46,220 nucleotides of DNA from Alphaproteobacteria bacterium (GCA_021324545.1 JAJPIX010000008.1:1-46220), one strand, 5' to 3'. Shown: positions 23,715 through 33,002, numbered from the stretch's first letter. Notes: generated from the sequence alone by a model not told the origin. Translations and numbers: made by a program.

Positions 23715-25538
23715 ATGAAAATCCGCCGGCTGGCCGAAGGCACCGTCAACCGCATCGCCGCCGGCGAAGTGGTTGAGCGTCCGGCGAGCGCGGTGAAGGA
23801 ACTCATCGAGAATGCGCTGGATGCCGGCGCAAGCCGCATCGACATCGCCACAGGCAACGGCGGCATTGATCTCATCCTGGTCGAAGACAATGGCGAAGGC
23901 ATGGACGCCGAAGACCTGCGCCTGTCCATCGAACGCCATGCCACCTCCAAGCTCCCGCTCGGCGCCGCCGGCGGCGATGATCTTTCGCACATCGGGACGC
24001 TGGGCTTCCGCGGCGAGGCGCTGCCGAGCATCGGGGCGGTGGCGCGGCTTTCCATCGCCAGCCGCACGAAACAGGGCGAGGCGCATGAAATCCGCGTGGA
24101 TGGCGGCATCGCCGGCAAGGTGAAGCCCACGGGCTACCTTGCGCCCGGCCAGTCCGGCACGCGGGTGGAAGTGCGCGAGCTGTTTTTCGCCACGCCGGCG
24201 CGGCTGAAGTTTCTCAAATCGGCGCGCGCCGAAGACATGGCCGTGCTCGACGTGGTCAAGCGCCTTGCCATGGCCCGGCCCGACGTGGCGTTCACGCTCA
24301 CGGCCGATGGCCGGCGCGCGCTTTCGCTCGAAGCCGAAACCGATCCACCCTTGGCCTCAAGAAGCGAAGCGGTAGGCCATAGAAAAGAGTCGCGGCTAAA
24401 GCGGCTGGCGCGCGTCATGGGCCGCGAATTCGCCGATAACGCCGAAGCCGTGAACACCGCGCGCGAAGGCGTGGCGATTTCCGGCTATGCGGGGCTTCCC
24501 ACCTACAATCGCGGCAATGCGCAGATGCAGTTTCTGTTCGTGAACGGCCGGCCCGTGCGCGACAAGCTTCTGATCGGCGCGGTGCGCGGGGCCTATGCCG
24601 ATTTCCTGGCGCGCGACCGGCATCCCGCGCTGGCCCTGTTCCTGGAATGCGATCCGGCCTTCGTGGACGTAAACGTGCATCCGGCCAAGACGGAAGTGCG
24701 CTTCCGCGATGCCGCCCTTGTGCGCGGGCTGATCGTGTCGTCGCTCAAGCTCGCGCTGCATGAAGCCGGCCACCGCGCCTCCACCACGGTGGCGGAGCAG
24801 ACGCTGGCCGCCTTCCGGCCGCAGGGCACGCCGCACTTCCATGGCCGCATGCCCGCGATGGACGATCCCGGCCGCACCTTTTATGCGCCGCTGCTGGGCA
24901 GCCAGCCCGCGATCTCCGCGCGCGTCGAGGAATCGCCGGCCGAAGCCGCGCCGCCCGGCCTGCCGCTGGGCGTGGCGCGCGCACAGGTTCACGAAACCTA
25001 CATCGTGGCGCAGACCGAAGATGGCATCGTGATCGTGGATCAGCATGCCGCGCACGAGCGCCTCACCTATGAGCGCATGAAGCGGCAGATCGAAAGCGGC
25101 GGCGTGGCGCGCCAGCCGCTGCTCATTCCCGAAGTGGTTGCGCTCGATCCGCCCGAGGTGGAGCGGCTTTCCGCGCGCGCGGACGAGCTTTCCGAATTCG
25201 GCCTTGTGATCGAGCCGTTCGGGCCCGACGCGGTGGTGGTGCGCGAAGTGCCCGCCATGCTCGAAGGGCTCGACATCAAGGGGCTGGTGCGCGATCTGGC
25301 CGACGACATCGCCGAAACCGGCGCGGCGCTGTCCTTGAAGGAACGCCTGGAAGAGGTGGCCGCAACGCTGGCCTGCCATACAAGCGTGCGCGCGGGCCGC
25401 CGCCTGAACGCCGAAGAGATGAACGCGCTTCTGCGCGAGATGGAATCCACGCCGCATTCCGGCCAGTGCAACCACGGCCGCCCGACCTATGTGGAACTGA
25501 AACTCGCCGATATCGAGAAGCTGTTTGGCAGGCGGTAG
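23715..25538 (+). CDS. mutL: DNA mismatch repair protein MutL with endonuclease motif
   Basis: The 607-residue protein has the GHKL ATPase domain ([20 protein letters not shown] with Glu29 and Asn33, [15 protein letters not shown]) and the transducer domain. The C-terminal domain has the metal-dependent nickase motif [12 protein letters not shown] from Asp442, which fits the DQHA(x)2E(x)4E consensus, plus ACHTSVRAG and CNHGRPT near the end. It is therefore a nicking MutL of the type used by bacteria that lack MutH. It matches MutS-bound mismatches to strand removal. The ATG at 23715 is at the conserved start MKIRRL. Confidence 0.96.
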   Translation: MKIRRLAEGTVNRIAAGEVVERPASAVKELIENALDAGASRIDIATGNGGIDLILVEDNGEGMDAEDLRLSIERHATSKLPLGAAGGDDLSHIGTLGFRGEALPSIGAVARLSIASRTKQGEAHEIRVDGGIAGKVKPTGYLAPGQSGTRVEVRELFFATPARLKFLKSARAEDMAVLDVVKRLAMARPDVAFTLTADGRRALSLEAETDPPLASRSEAVGHRKESRLKRLARVMGREFADNAEAVNTAREGVAISGYAGLPTYNRGNAQMQFLFVNGRPVRDKLLIGAVRGAYADFLARDRHPALALFLECDPAFVDVNVHPAKTEVRFRDAALVRGLIVSSLKLALHEAGHRASTTVAEQTLAAFRPQGTPHFHGRMPAMDDPGRTFYAPLLGSQPAISARVEESPAEAAPPGLPLGVARAQVHETYIVAQTEDGIVIVDQHAAHERLTYERMKRQIESGGVARQPLLIPEVVALDPPEVERLSARADELSEFGLVIEPFGPDAVVVREVPAMLEGLDIKGLVRDLADDIAETGAALSLKERLEEVAATLACHTSVRAGRRLNAEEMNALLREMESTPHSGQCNHGRPTYVELKLADIEKLFGRR

Positions 25539-25659
25539 GGCAGGTCATGGACGATGGCTCAAAGGAACAAACTGCGCAGCAGACCAAGCACTGGGCGCTC
25601 GACACGCGCATTCTGCCTCTGCGTTCTTCTGCCATTATATTCCGCACAGGTGGGTCGAA

Positions 25660-25761
25660 CTATTCCGCCACCAAATCCTCCATGTCCACCTTCAGCACGG
25701 CAGCGATGCGCTTCAGGGCCGCGGCGCTGCCGGGCTTGGCTCCGTTGTCAGACGCAGAATA
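25660..25761 (-). pseudogene. Remnant of an Xre-type antitoxin C terminus
   Basis: In the same frame as the antitoxin gene at 25762 but after its TAA stop, 33 codons read YSASDNGAKPGSAAALKRIA and then AVLKVDMEDLVAE before a TAG. GAKPGSxAALKRIAxVLxVxMEDLV is the usual last part of an Xre helix-turn-helix domain. The first helices are missing, so this is a decayed fragment of a different antitoxin or repressor, lying next to the present pair. Confidence 0.6.
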
Positions 25762-26079
25762 TTAATCCTCGGCCAATGCGCGTTCCACCGCTTCGGGTTC
25801 TTTCTCGATCACTGTCAGCAGCACGCGTCCCGCCACATCCAGTTTCTTGCCTTGCTCCCAGCCTTCCACAGTTCGCGCCGGCACACCAAACCGGCGCTCG
25901 AAATCGCGTGGGCTTTTCGCCACCGACTTGCGGATCGCCTTGACGCGTTTCGGCGACATCGGTTCGATAACGCGCACTTCCAGCTCAAGTTCGCCGCGCT
26001 TCCAGGCGGCGACTTCTCTTAGTGCACCCTCAAGCGCCAATCCGAATTTGGTTCTTCCGGGTTTTATTTTTTTGTTCAC
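25762..26079 (-). CDS. Helix-turn-helix antitoxin (HigA/RelB-like) of a type II toxin-antitoxin pair
   Basis: This 105-residue protein has a C-terminal Xre-type helix-turn-helix: SPKRVKAIRKSVAKSPRDFE, then RRFGVPARTVEGWEQGKK, then GRVLLTVIEKEPEAVERAL. This is the usual arrangement of antitoxins that follow RelE/HigB-like toxins. It should neutralise the toxin encoded just upstream and repress the pair's promoter. Its start overlaps the toxin stop by four bases. The order toxin-then-antitoxin is the HigBA-type order. Confidence 0.88.
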   Translation of the reverse strand: MNKKIKPGRTKFGLALEGALREVAAWKRGELELEVRVIEPMSPKRVKAIRKSVAKSPRDFERRFGVPARTVEGWEQGKKLDVAGRVLLTVIEKEPEAVERALAED

Positions 26080-26396
26080 GAGCCGATCTCCTTCAGCATG
26101 CGTAGCACATTCTCTCGATCCAGGGGCGAAAGATCGCTTTTTTCCGATTTCGCATAGACCATCAGCATTGCCACCGCTTCAAACTTTGTCACCACGTAAT
26201 AAATCACGCGCCCGCCGCCGCTCTTGCCGCGGTTGCCGATGCGAAAGCGCGCTTTCCGCACGCCTCTCAATCCCTGAATGACGGCGCCAACTGCCGGGTT
26301 GGCGGCGATCATTCGCTCCATCGCATCCACATCCGAAGCAGCTGCCTTGAGCCTCTTCAGGTCTCTGGCGTATCGCTTCGTGCGAACGATCTTCAT
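26076..26396 (-). CDS. RelE/HigB-family toxin of a type II toxin-antitoxin pair
   Basis: The 106-residue protein matches the RelE/ParE-fold toxins: IVRTKRYARDLKRL at the N terminus, GLRGVRKARFRIGNRGKSGG and then RVIYYVV in the middle, and AKSEKSDLSPLDRENVLRML near the end. Members usually cleave mRNA on the ribosome. The RKARF...GKSGG(G)RVIYY segment with its basic residues is the expected active region. It is the first gene of the pair, and its promoter must lie between 26397 and about 26450, where the antitoxin is expected to bind. Confidence 0.9.
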   Translation of the reverse strand: MKIVRTKRYARDLKRLKAAASDVDAMERMIAANPAVGAVIQGLRGVRKARFRIGNRGKSGGGRVIYYVVTKFEAVAMLMVYAKSEKSDLSPLDRENVLRMLKEIGS

Positions 26397-26526
26397 TGCA
26401 CTGAATTATACGCCGCTGGCGTATAGGTGTCCAGAAATGCTCCTGCGGCAAAAGATGTCTGGGCGGTCCATGCTAAAAGGTGGTGACTTTGCACCGGCGG
26501 CCAAAGCCAATTTCAGGGGAAGGGAA

Positions 26527-27699
26527 ATGCCCAGATTTTACCGTATGTTGCTGTCGGCGATTCTATTGCTCGCTGCCGGGGTGCAGGCCAACGCTGCGCC
26601 GCTTCCTCCCATCCGCCATGTCTTCATCATCATGCTGGAGAACGAAAGCGCGGCCACGACCTTTGGGCGGCATTCGCCGGCGCCCTATCTGGCGCACACG
26701 CTGCCGAAAATGGGCGCCTATTTGCGCAACTACTATGCCACCGGCCACTTCAGCCTCGACAACTACATCTCGCTGATCAGCGGGCAGGGGCCCAACCACG
26801 TCACGCAGAGCGATTGCCAGACCTTCGTGGATTTCACGCCCGATGCGAAGCTCGATGCCGACGGCCAGGCCATCGGCGAAGGCTGCGTCTATCCGGCCGG
26901 TGTGAAAACCATCGCCGATCAGCTTTCGGCCGCGGGCCTCGCCTGGAAATCCTATGCCGAAGACATGGGCAACGATCCCGCGCGCGAAAGCGCCACCTGC
27001 GGCCATCCGCCGGTCGGCGCCGCCGATCCCACGCAGAAGGCCACGCCAAAGGACCAATATGCCACGCGGCACAATCCTTTCATGTATTTCCATTCCATCA
27101 TCGACACGCCGGCCTGCAGCACCAATGCCGTCAATCTTGCGGCGCTCGAAACCGATTTGAAGTCTGCGGACACCACGCCCAATCTCGCCTTCATCGTTCC
27201 CAATCTCTGCCATGACGGGCATGACGGCGACGGCACGGGCAAGCGCACCTGCGTCAATGGCGAGCCGGGCGGCCTTGTCTCCGCCGATGCGTTCCTTAAG
27301 CAATGGGTGCCGGCCATCCTGGCGTCGCCCGCGTTCAGACAGGACGGCCTTCTGATCGTCACCTTCGACGAGGCGGAAATCGATATTCACCCCGACGCGA
27401 AAGACCACGGCGATGCATCGGCCTGCTGCGGCGAGCCGCATGGGCCCAACATCACGTCCGACCAGACGGTCTTCGGCGTGCCCGATCAGGGGCCGGGGGT
27501 CATCGGCCCGGGCGGCGGCCGCATCGGCGCGGTGCTGATCTCCCGCTACATCCCGCCCGGCCGAATCTCGCGCACGCCCTACAATCACTATTCGCTGCTG
27601 CGCACGCTGGAAGACGTATTCGGCTTGCCGCACCTGGGTTATGCGGCAAGGCCCGGCCTCAAAAGCCTGGGCGCCGACGTCTTCGGCCGGGGCAGGTAG
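26527..27699 (+). CDS. Secreted phosphoesterase (phospholipase C / acid phosphatase family)
   Basis: The 390-residue protein has a signal peptide (MLLSAILLLAAGVQANA) and the alkaline-phosphatase-like phosphoesterase fold. It shows HVFIIMLENESAATTFG with the metal-binding Glu-Asn, the YYATGHFSLDNYISLISGQGPN segment typical of the family, LAFIVPNLCHDGHDGD, IVTFDEAE and an active-site Asn-His in PYNHYSLLRTLEDVFGLP. Relatives include bacterial phosphatidylinositol-type phospholipases C and acid phosphatase AcpA. It would cleave phosphate esters in the periplasm or outside the cell. GGGGAAGGG precedes the ATG. The substrate is unknown. Confidence 0.88.
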   Translation: MPRFYRMLLSAILLLAAGVQANAAPLPPIRHVFIIMLENESAATTFGRHSPAPYLAHTLPKMGAYLRNYYATGHFSLDNYISLISGQGPNHVTQSDCQTFVDFTPDAKLDADGQAIGEGCVYPAGVKTIADQLSAAGLAWKSYAEDMGNDPARESATCGHPPVGAADPTQKATPKDQYATRHNPFMYFHSIIDTPACSTNAVNLAALETDLKSADTTPNLAFIVPNLCHDGHDGDGTGKRTCVNGEPGGLVSADAFLKQWVPAILASPAFRQDGLLIVTFDEAEIDIHPDAKDHGDASACCGEPHGPNITSDQTVFGVPDQGPGVIGPGGGRIGAVLISRYIPPGRISRTPYNHYSLLRTLEDVFGLPHLGYAARPGLKSLGADVFGRGR

Positions 27700-28027
27700 C
27701 CTGATTCGGTCTTCTGGCCCGCGCGGCCCATTGATCCTAAAGGGATAGCTTTATTCCTTGATATGGGGACCCATACCTGATTACACTGGGCCCATTCTCC
27801 CGAACTGCGCCCTGATTCCGCGGGGCCGGCTCCAAAGCGGGCCGGCTTTGCCTTCGCGCGGTCGCAAACCAAGGAAATGACCCATGCCCCATCACCGCTA
27901 GCGCGCGCGCCCCGCGCGCGCCCGCACTTTCATTGCCGCAAAACTCCGGATTCCCCGCCGCGGCCGGATTTTTTCAAACGCGCAAACCGGTCGGCGGGTG
28001 AATTGCGTCTTGGGCGGTGCGAAATTT
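27700..28027. other. Intergenic region with two GC-rich hairpins
   Basis: No convincing gene is seen in these 328 bases. GCCGGC at 27825-27830 and 27841-27846 with TTT after it may be a weak terminator for the phosphoesterase. A five-codon frame MPHHR (27883-27900) is followed directly by a 9-bp perfect stem GCGCGCGCG/CGCGCGCGC with a 3-base loop (27901-27921); AAGGAA lies nine bases before that ATG. Confidence 0.35.
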
Positions 28028-28591
28028 TCAGCGCAGGAAGATCACGCGTGTGCTGCCGTAAACGCGTTCGTCCAGCTGCGCAAAACCGTCGGCTTCCGGC
28101 GCAGGTTCGTCTTCCGCCATCTCGGCCACAATCAGCGCGCCGTCCGCCAGCCATCGGCCCTCGCGCAGGCTTTTCAGCGCCGGATCGATCAGGTTTTTCC
28201 GATAGGGCGGATCGAGGAACACAAGATCAAACGGCCCGCCGGATCCTGCCGGCATGGGGCCGAGCCTTGTTGCATCGCGCCGCCAGATCTTGCTTGCGCC
28301 GGTCAGGCCCAGCGCTTCCACATTCTCGCGGATCAGCGCGCGGCTTTCCGCCGAATCGTCCACGAACAGGCAGAACAGCGCACCATGCGACAGCGCTTCG
28401 ATGCCCATCGCGCCGGTGCCGGCGAACAGATCGGCCACGCGCGCGCCTTCGAGCGAAAAGCCGGAGGCAAAATCGTTGTGCAGGAGGATGTTGAAGATTG
28501 CCTGGCGCGCCTTGTCGGCGGTCGGCCGCACGCGCATGTCCGCGGGTGCGGTCAGCGTACGCCCCCGGAATTTTCCGCCGGTGATCCTCAT
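28028..28591 (-). CDS. rsmD: 16S rRNA (guanine966-N2)-methyltransferase
   Basis: The 187-residue methyltransferase starts MRITGGKFRGRTL and continues with RPTADKARQAIFNIL, both family signatures. The SAM-binding loop is VADLFAGTGAMGIEALSHGA and the catalytic motif is DPPY in LVFLDPPYRKNL. It methylates G966 of 16S rRNA during small-subunit assembly. The ATG at 28591 is preferred over one 11 codons upstream because it starts the conserved sequence. It is divergent from the dsbD-like gene with an 81-base gap. Confidence 0.95.
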   Translation of the reverse strand: MRITGGKFRGRTLTAPADMRVRPTADKARQAIFNILLHNDFASGFSLEGARVADLFAGTGAMGIEALSHGALFCLFVDDSAESRALIRENVEALGLTGASKIWRRDATRLGPMPAGSGGPFDLVFLDPPYRKNLIDPALKSLREGRWLADGALIVAEMAEDEPAPEADGFAQLDERVYGSTRVIFLR

Positions 28592-28672
28592 GGACGGGAG
28601 ATTAGCCTTGTCCCTCAATTCCATGCGAGGGCGGCTGGCAAGCCGGGGGCGCTGAGGCTATAGCCTCGGCCC

Positions 28673-30739
28673 ATGCGGCGGATCGCGCTTGCCCTTCTCG
28701 GACTTCTGTTCGTGGCGCCTGCTGCGGCACAGCCCGATTTTGCGCCAAAGGTGAAGGCGCGGCTGATCGCGGAGCACACTACGGTTGCGCCCGGCGGCAC
28801 GGTTGCCGTCGCGCTCGAAGAGAATATCCGGTCGGGCTGGCACACCTATTGGCTCAATCCCGGCGAAGCGGGACTACCGACCACGCTGGATTGGTCGCTG
28901 CCGGCCGGCTGGAAAGCGGGGCCGATCCAGTGGCCTTATCCGAAGCGGCTGCCCGTCGGGCCGCTGATGAACTACGGCTACGAAGGAACGGTGTGGCTGC
29001 TGTCCGACATCACGGTTCCGCGCGATGCAACGCCCGGACAAACCGTCACGCTGAAGGCGCATGCCAGCTGGCTTGTCTGCAAGGAAGTCTGCATTCCCGA
29101 AGATGCGATGGTCTCGCTGCCGGTTTCGGTCGGCGCCGCGGCTTCGTCCGACCCGGCGGTGGAAACAAAGTTTGCCGAAGCGCGCGCGAAATTGCCCGCG
29201 CCATCGCCCTGGCCAATGCGGTTTCACAAAGGAGAGTCGCTCGATCTTTTCATCCTAGCGCCAAACCTTTCGCAAGCGCGCCCTGCCGGCGCCCAGTTCT
29301 TTCCCGCGCGGCCCGGCGAAGTGAAGGACATGGCACCGCAACTGCTCGGCTTCGCGCGCGACGGGCTTGTGTTGCGCCTTGTCCCCGGCCGGAAGCCGGG
29401 CACCGCGCTCGACGGGGTGATTGTGCTCACGTCCGCCGATGGCTCCGTGCAGGCGCTCGATGTTCATGCCCTGCCGGGCCCGGTCCCGCCGGTGCAATTC
29501 ATTGAAAGCGGAGAAGGCGAAACGAATGGCATCGGCTGGCCGCTGGCGCTGCTTTTCGCACTTATCGGCGGGTTGATCCTGAACCTCATGCCATGCGTGC
29601 TGCCGGTGCTGGCGATGAAGGCGCTGGCGGTGGCCGGAAAGGCGGGCAAGGCGCATGGCGAGGCGGCGCGCGAAGGGCTGTCATATGGCGCAGGGACGGT
29701 GCTGAGTTTTCTCGTGCTGGGCGGCGCGGTGATTGCGTTGCGCGCGGGCGGACAGGCGGTCGGCTGGGGCTTCCAGCTTCAGAACCCTGCGGCCGTCGCC
29801 GGCTTTGCGCTGCTGATATTCGCGATCGGTCTCAATCTCTCCGGCGTGTTCGAAATCCCGGGGTTTGGCGCCGGCGACACGCTTACGCGGCGCCGCGGCG
29901 CGATCGGCGCATTCTTCACCGGCGTGCTGGCGGTGGCGGTTGCCGCGCCCTGCACGGCGCCATTCATGGCCGGCGCACTCGGCTTTGCGCTCACGCAGCC
30001 TGCCGCCGTCGCCCTGTCGGTCTTTCTGGCGCTGGGTCTTGGCTTTGCCGCGCCGTTCATCGCCATCGGCCTTTCGCCCGCATTGCTCAGGCTGCTGCCC
30101 AAACCGGGAAACTGGATGCTGCGCTTCCGGCAATTTCTGGCATTCCCCATGTATGGCGCGGCCGCCTGGCTTGTCTGGGTGCTGGCGCAGGAATCCGGTT
30201 CCGGCGGCGTGATCGCGCTGCTTGCCGCCATGATCGCGATCGCCTTCGCCGCCTGGATCTGGGATGCCGCGCGCGAGGCAAGGCGCGGATGGCGCGTGCT
30301 GGCAACGGTGCTTGCGGCGGCCGGCGTGGCGGGTTCGGTCGCGCTTTTGTCCACGCTCGGCCCTGCCGCGCCGCAGGCGCCGGCGGCGGATGTCAGCGGA
30401 ATCCCGTCGCAGCCTTATTCGGCTGTCGCGCTTCAGTCCCTGCGCGCGCAGAACCGGGCGGTGTTCGTGAACGTGACGGCGGCTTGGTGCGTCACCTGTC
30501 TGGTCAACGAGAAAGTCGCCTTCACCGCGCCCGTGCAGGCCGCGTTTGCGGCGCGCCATATCGCCTATCTCACGGCGGACTGGACGCGCCGCAATCCGGA
30601 AATCACCGCGCTGCTCGAAGCGCATGGGCGTTCGGGGGTTCCGCTCTATCTGTACTATGCGCCCGGCAAGGATGCGCCTCTGGTTCTGCCGCAGGTGCTG
30701 ACGGCCGGCGCGATTCTCCGCGCAATCGGCGCGCAATAG
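28673..30739 (+). CDS. DsbD/ScsB-type thiol:disulfide interchange protein
   Basis: This 688-residue protein has a signal peptide, an N-terminal periplasmic domain, eight-helix membrane domain and C-terminal thioredoxin domain. The redox cysteines are in place: Cys136/Cys140 in WLVCKEVCIPE (N-terminal domain), Cys308 in NLMPCVLPVL and Cys427 in VAAPCTAPF (membrane domain), and Cys606/Cys609 in AWCVTC (thioredoxin domain). It carries electrons from cytoplasmic thioredoxin to periplasmic thiols. The large N-terminal domain with WHTYWLNPGEAG resembles ScsB/DsbD relatives linked to copper tolerance more than E. coli DsbD. No other dsb or scs gene is next to it. Confidence 0.93.
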   Translation: MRRIALALLGLLFVAPAAAQPDFAPKVKARLIAEHTTVAPGGTVAVALEENIRSGWHTYWLNPGEAGLPTTLDWSLPAGWKAGPIQWPYPKRLPVGPLMNYGYEGTVWLLSDITVPRDATPGQTVTLKAHASWLVCKEVCIPEDAMVSLPVSVGAAASSDPAVETKFAEARAKLPAPSPWPMRFHKGESLDLFILAPNLSQARPAGAQFFPARPGEVKDMAPQLLGFARDGLVLRLVPGRKPGTALDGVIVLTSADGSVQALDVHALPGPVPPVQFIESGEGETNGIGWPLALLFALIGGLILNLMPCVLPVLAMKALAVAGKAGKAHGEAAREGLSYGAGTVLSFLVLGGAVIALRAGGQAVGWGFQLQNPAAVAGFALLIFAIGLNLSGVFEIPGFGAGDTLTRRRGAIGAFFTGVLAVAVAAPCTAPFMAGALGFALTQPAAVALSVFLALGLGFAAPFIAIGLSPALLRLLPKPGNWMLRFRQFLAFPMYGAAAWLVWVLAQESGSGGVIALLAAMIAIAFAAWIWDAAREARRGWRVLATVLAAAGVAGSVALLSTLGPAAPQAPAADVSGIPSQPYSAVALQSLRAQNRAVFVNVTAAWCVTCLVNEKVAFTAPVQAAFAARHIAYLTADWTRRNPEITALLEAHGRSGVPLYLYYAPGKDAPLVLPQVLTAGAILRAIGAQ

Positions 30740-30872
30740 AAAGCGTTTGTTGCCTGCGGTCCTTCCGGGCCGCACGGGTGTTGCGGGGGACAGCCCCAAT
30801 TGGCAAGCCAATTTCAGCGGGCGGGCATTATGGTCCCGCCAACAAAAACGAATCCAGCCCAGGAGTTGCTTG

Positions 30873-31940
30873 ATGAGCGCGTTCGAAGCGAAAGACTTCG
30901 ACCACCACGAAACGGTTGCCTATTTCGACGACAAGCAGACAGGGCTGAAAGCCATTATCGCGATCCATTCGACCGCGCTGGGTCCGGCCTGCGGCGGAAC
31001 CCGCATGTATCCCTACGCGAACGGCGACGAAGCCACGACCGATGTGCTGCGCCTGTCGCGTGGCATGAGTTACAAGAGCGCCATTGCCGATCTCCCGCTG
31101 GGCGGCGGCAAGGCGGTGATCATCGGCGACCCGGCGAAAGACAAGACCGAAGCGCGGCTTCTGGCTTATGCCAATGCGGTCAATGCGCTGGGCGGCCGCT
31201 ACATCACGGCGATGGACGTGGGCATCGGCCCGAAGGACCTGCCCGTCATCGCTCGCGGCACAAAGCATGTCGCCGGCTACGACCAGCCGGGAAAGCCGGG
31301 CGGCGATTCCGGCCCGGCCACAATTCTGGGCACATTCATCGGCCTCAAGGCGGCGGTCAGGCACCGTCTGGGCGTGGACACGACCAAGGGGCTGACCGTG
31401 GCCATTCAGGGACTCGGCAAGGTGGGCATGGGCGTGGCGGAAAAGCTGCATGCCGAAGGCGCAAGGCTTGTGGTGGCCGATGTCAATCCCGCGGCCGTGC
31501 AGCATGCGGTCGGGAAATTCGGCGCAAAAGCGGTTTCAACGGATGAAATCGTCACCACAGAATGCGATGTGCTTTCGCCCAACGCGCTCGGCGCCATTTT
31601 GAACGAGCGCACAATTCCGAAGCTGAAGGCGCGCGTGGTGGCAGGGGCCGCCAACAACCAGCTTGCGCGCGACGAAGACGGAGCCGCGCTGAAGGCGCGC
31701 GGCATTCTCTATGCGCCCGATTACGTCATCAACGGCGGCGGCATCATCCGCGTGGCCGGCCAGATCTTCGACTGGAACGACGCGGAAATCGACCGGCGCG
31801 TGCGCGGCATCGCCGATACGCTCATGCAGATTTTCCGCCGCTCGGATACGGAAGGCCGGCCGACCAGCCTGATCGCCGACCGCATCGCGGAAGAGCGGAT
31901 GGCCAGGGGCGCCAGCCGGCAGGCCAAGGCGGCCGAATAG
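30873..31940 (+). CDS. Leucine/phenylalanine-type amino acid dehydrogenase
   Basis: The 355-residue protein is of the Glu/Leu/Phe/Val dehydrogenase family, small octamer-type. Lys68 and Lys80 (SYKSAIADLPLGGGKAVI) are the substrate-binding and catalytic lysines, the NAD loop is IQGLGKVGMGVAEKL, and the late motif is APDYVINGGGIIRVAG. The ITAMDVG and PDYVIN segments look more like leucine/valine dehydrogenase than phenylalanine dehydrogenase. It oxidises a hydrophobic L-amino acid to its 2-oxo acid, releasing ammonia. AGGAG at 30861-30865 marks the ATG. The 2-oxoacid dehydrogenase E1/E2 genes 1.1 kb downstream could take the product. Confidence 0.9.
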   Translation: MSAFEAKDFDHHETVAYFDDKQTGLKAIIAIHSTALGPACGGTRMYPYANGDEATTDVLRLSRGMSYKSAIADLPLGGGKAVIIGDPAKDKTEARLLAYANAVNALGGRYITAMDVGIGPKDLPVIARGTKHVAGYDQPGKPGGDSGPATILGTFIGLKAAVRHRLGVDTTKGLTVAIQGLGKVGMGVAEKLHAEGARLVVADVNPAAVQHAVGKFGAKAVSTDEIVTTECDVLSPNALGAILNERTIPKLKARVVAGAANNQLARDEDGAALKARGILYAPDYVINGGGIIRVAGQIFDWNDAEIDRRVRGIADTLMQIFRRSDTEGRPTSLIADRIAEERMARGASRQAKAAE

Positions 31941-31946
31941 GCCGGG

Positions 31947-32117
31947 TCAGATGGCCGCGCCCAGAAGATGCGGCCACAGCCCGATGACACCGACAATGAT
32001 CAGGTAGAAGGCGATCAGGTAATTCAGGAACCTGGGCGCGAACAGGATAAGGATGCCGAAGATCAGCGCGATCAGCGGCTGGATCATCACCACATTCACG
32101 CCCAGGATCGGATGCAT
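31947..32117 (-). CDS. DUF3096-type small membrane protein
   Basis: This 56-residue frame encodes MHPILGVNVVMIQPLIALIF and continues GILILFAPRFLNYLIAFYLI, then IVGVIGLWPHLLG. The pattern of two hydrophobic helices with IQPxxALIxGILIL and PRxLNYxxAxYLIxVGxxGL is that of DUF3096 proteins, tiny inner-membrane proteins of unknown function that occur widely in proteobacteria. It lies 12 bases downstream of the next small gene in the same direction, and converges with the dehydrogenase gene, with six bases between the stops. Confidence 0.75.
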   Translation of the reverse strand: MHPILGVNVVMIQPLIALIFGILILFAPRFLNYLIAFYLIIVGVIGLWPHLLGAAI

Positions 32118-32129
32118 CGCGACGGAGCC

Positions 32130-32318
32130 TCAGCGCTTTCTGCCATTGGTCTGCGGCGTTTGGCGGCTTGGCGGAGCGCCGACGGCGTGCTTTCCGCCGG
32201 CGTAGGACGGGGGATCGCTCGCAGGAAAGGACTCGGCCACTTCCTCGTCGATCTGTTTGTCCCTCTTGGGTTCCGCCGTCTTGCCGTTGCGGCGCTTGCG
32301 TTTCGGTTTGCTGGCCAT
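32130..32318 (-). CDS. Small basic protein with ESFPASDPPS motif
   Basis: This 62-residue protein is highly charged: a Lys/Arg-rich start (MASKPKRKRRNGKTAEPKRD), then EEVAESFPASDPPSYAGGKH and a basic end. The ExSFPASDPP motif is recurrent in small proteobacterial proteins of unknown function. It has no signal peptide or membrane segment and may bind nucleic acid or another polyanion, which is a guess. Its stop is 12 bases upstream of the DUF3096-like gene start. Confidence 0.65.
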   Translation of the reverse strand: MASKPKRKRRNGKTAEPKRDKQIDEEVAESFPASDPPSYAGGKHAVGAPPSRQTPQTNGRKR

Positions 32319-32372
32319 TTGTGGCGCCTCGCTCGGTGAATTGAAAACGGCTGTCCGCCGTCGGGAGTTCCC

Positions 32373-32966
32373 CTAGGTTCCCGGCAAACCCGACAGCGTG
32401 AGATCGGCCGCAAGCTCGGCAATCTCCTCCGGTGTCACCGGGCCCCTGGGATCGAACCATGTGTGGGTCCAGTTGATCATGCCGAAATAGAGCATGGCGA
32501 GCGAAAGTTTTTTCTCCGGCCGCTGCGCCACGTCCGGCTTCAGCTGACCGATAAGCGACTCGACGAACGCAATCAGGTGCCTTTGGCGGCCGACGATGAT
32601 GGCGCGCCGCTTCGGCGGCAGCCGTTGCAGTTCATTGAGCAGAACCTTGTGGCGGGCCTCGGCGCCGACATAGAGGTGCATGAATTTGTGCGTGAGCGCG
32701 CGCAGCTTTTCCGCGGCGTCGCCTTTGCGGGATTCGATTTCGGTTGCGCCCGCCTCGAGCGCGCGCAGATGCGAATCCATTACATCGAAAAGGATGTCTT
32801 CCTTGGAGGGGTAATAATGATAAACCAGTGACTTCGAAATTTTGCAGGTCCGCGCCAGGTCGGCGATCGAGGCGCCCAGGAACCCGCGCTCGGCAAACAG
32901 GGCAGCCGCGCGCTGCAGGATGGCCTCGCGCCGTTCCGCATAATCCGTGGCCTGCGTGCGCGCCAT
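32373..32966 (-). CDS. TetR-family regulator, probable repressor of the phenylacetate genes
   Basis: The 197-residue protein has an N-terminal TetR helix-turn-helix (REAILQRAAALFAERGFLGA, then SIADLARTCKISKSLVYHYYPSKEDI). The C-terminal ligand domain resembles that of TetR regulators of acyl-CoA and aromatic catabolism, with a FGMINWTHTWFDPRGPV segment. It is divergent from the E1 gene and close to the paa genes, and TetR regulators named PaaR control phenylacetate degradation in other bacteria, sensing phenylacetyl-CoA. A partly palindromic ACCG-N2-CGGC site in front of it and a perfect one over the paaA promoter support that job. The ligand is inferred. Confidence 0.88.
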   Translation of the reverse strand: MARTQATDYAERREAILQRAAALFAERGFLGASIADLARTCKISKSLVYHYYPSKEDILFDVMDSHLRALEAGATEIESRKGDAAEKLRALTHKFMHLYVGAEARHKVLLNELQRLPPKRRAIIVGRQRHLIAFVESLIGQLKPDVAQRPEKKLSLAMLYFGMINWTHTWFDPRGPVTPEEIAELAADLTLSGLPGT

Positions 32967-33002
32967 GCCCCGATTTCCCGCCCGTTGTGGCGGTGGTTGA
33001 AA

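Noticed and set aside
27877-28494. 205-codon forward frame opposite rsmD
   Set aside because: It is Arg/Pro-rich shadow sequence of rsmD on the other strand and has no domain, despite an AAGGAA before its first ATG.
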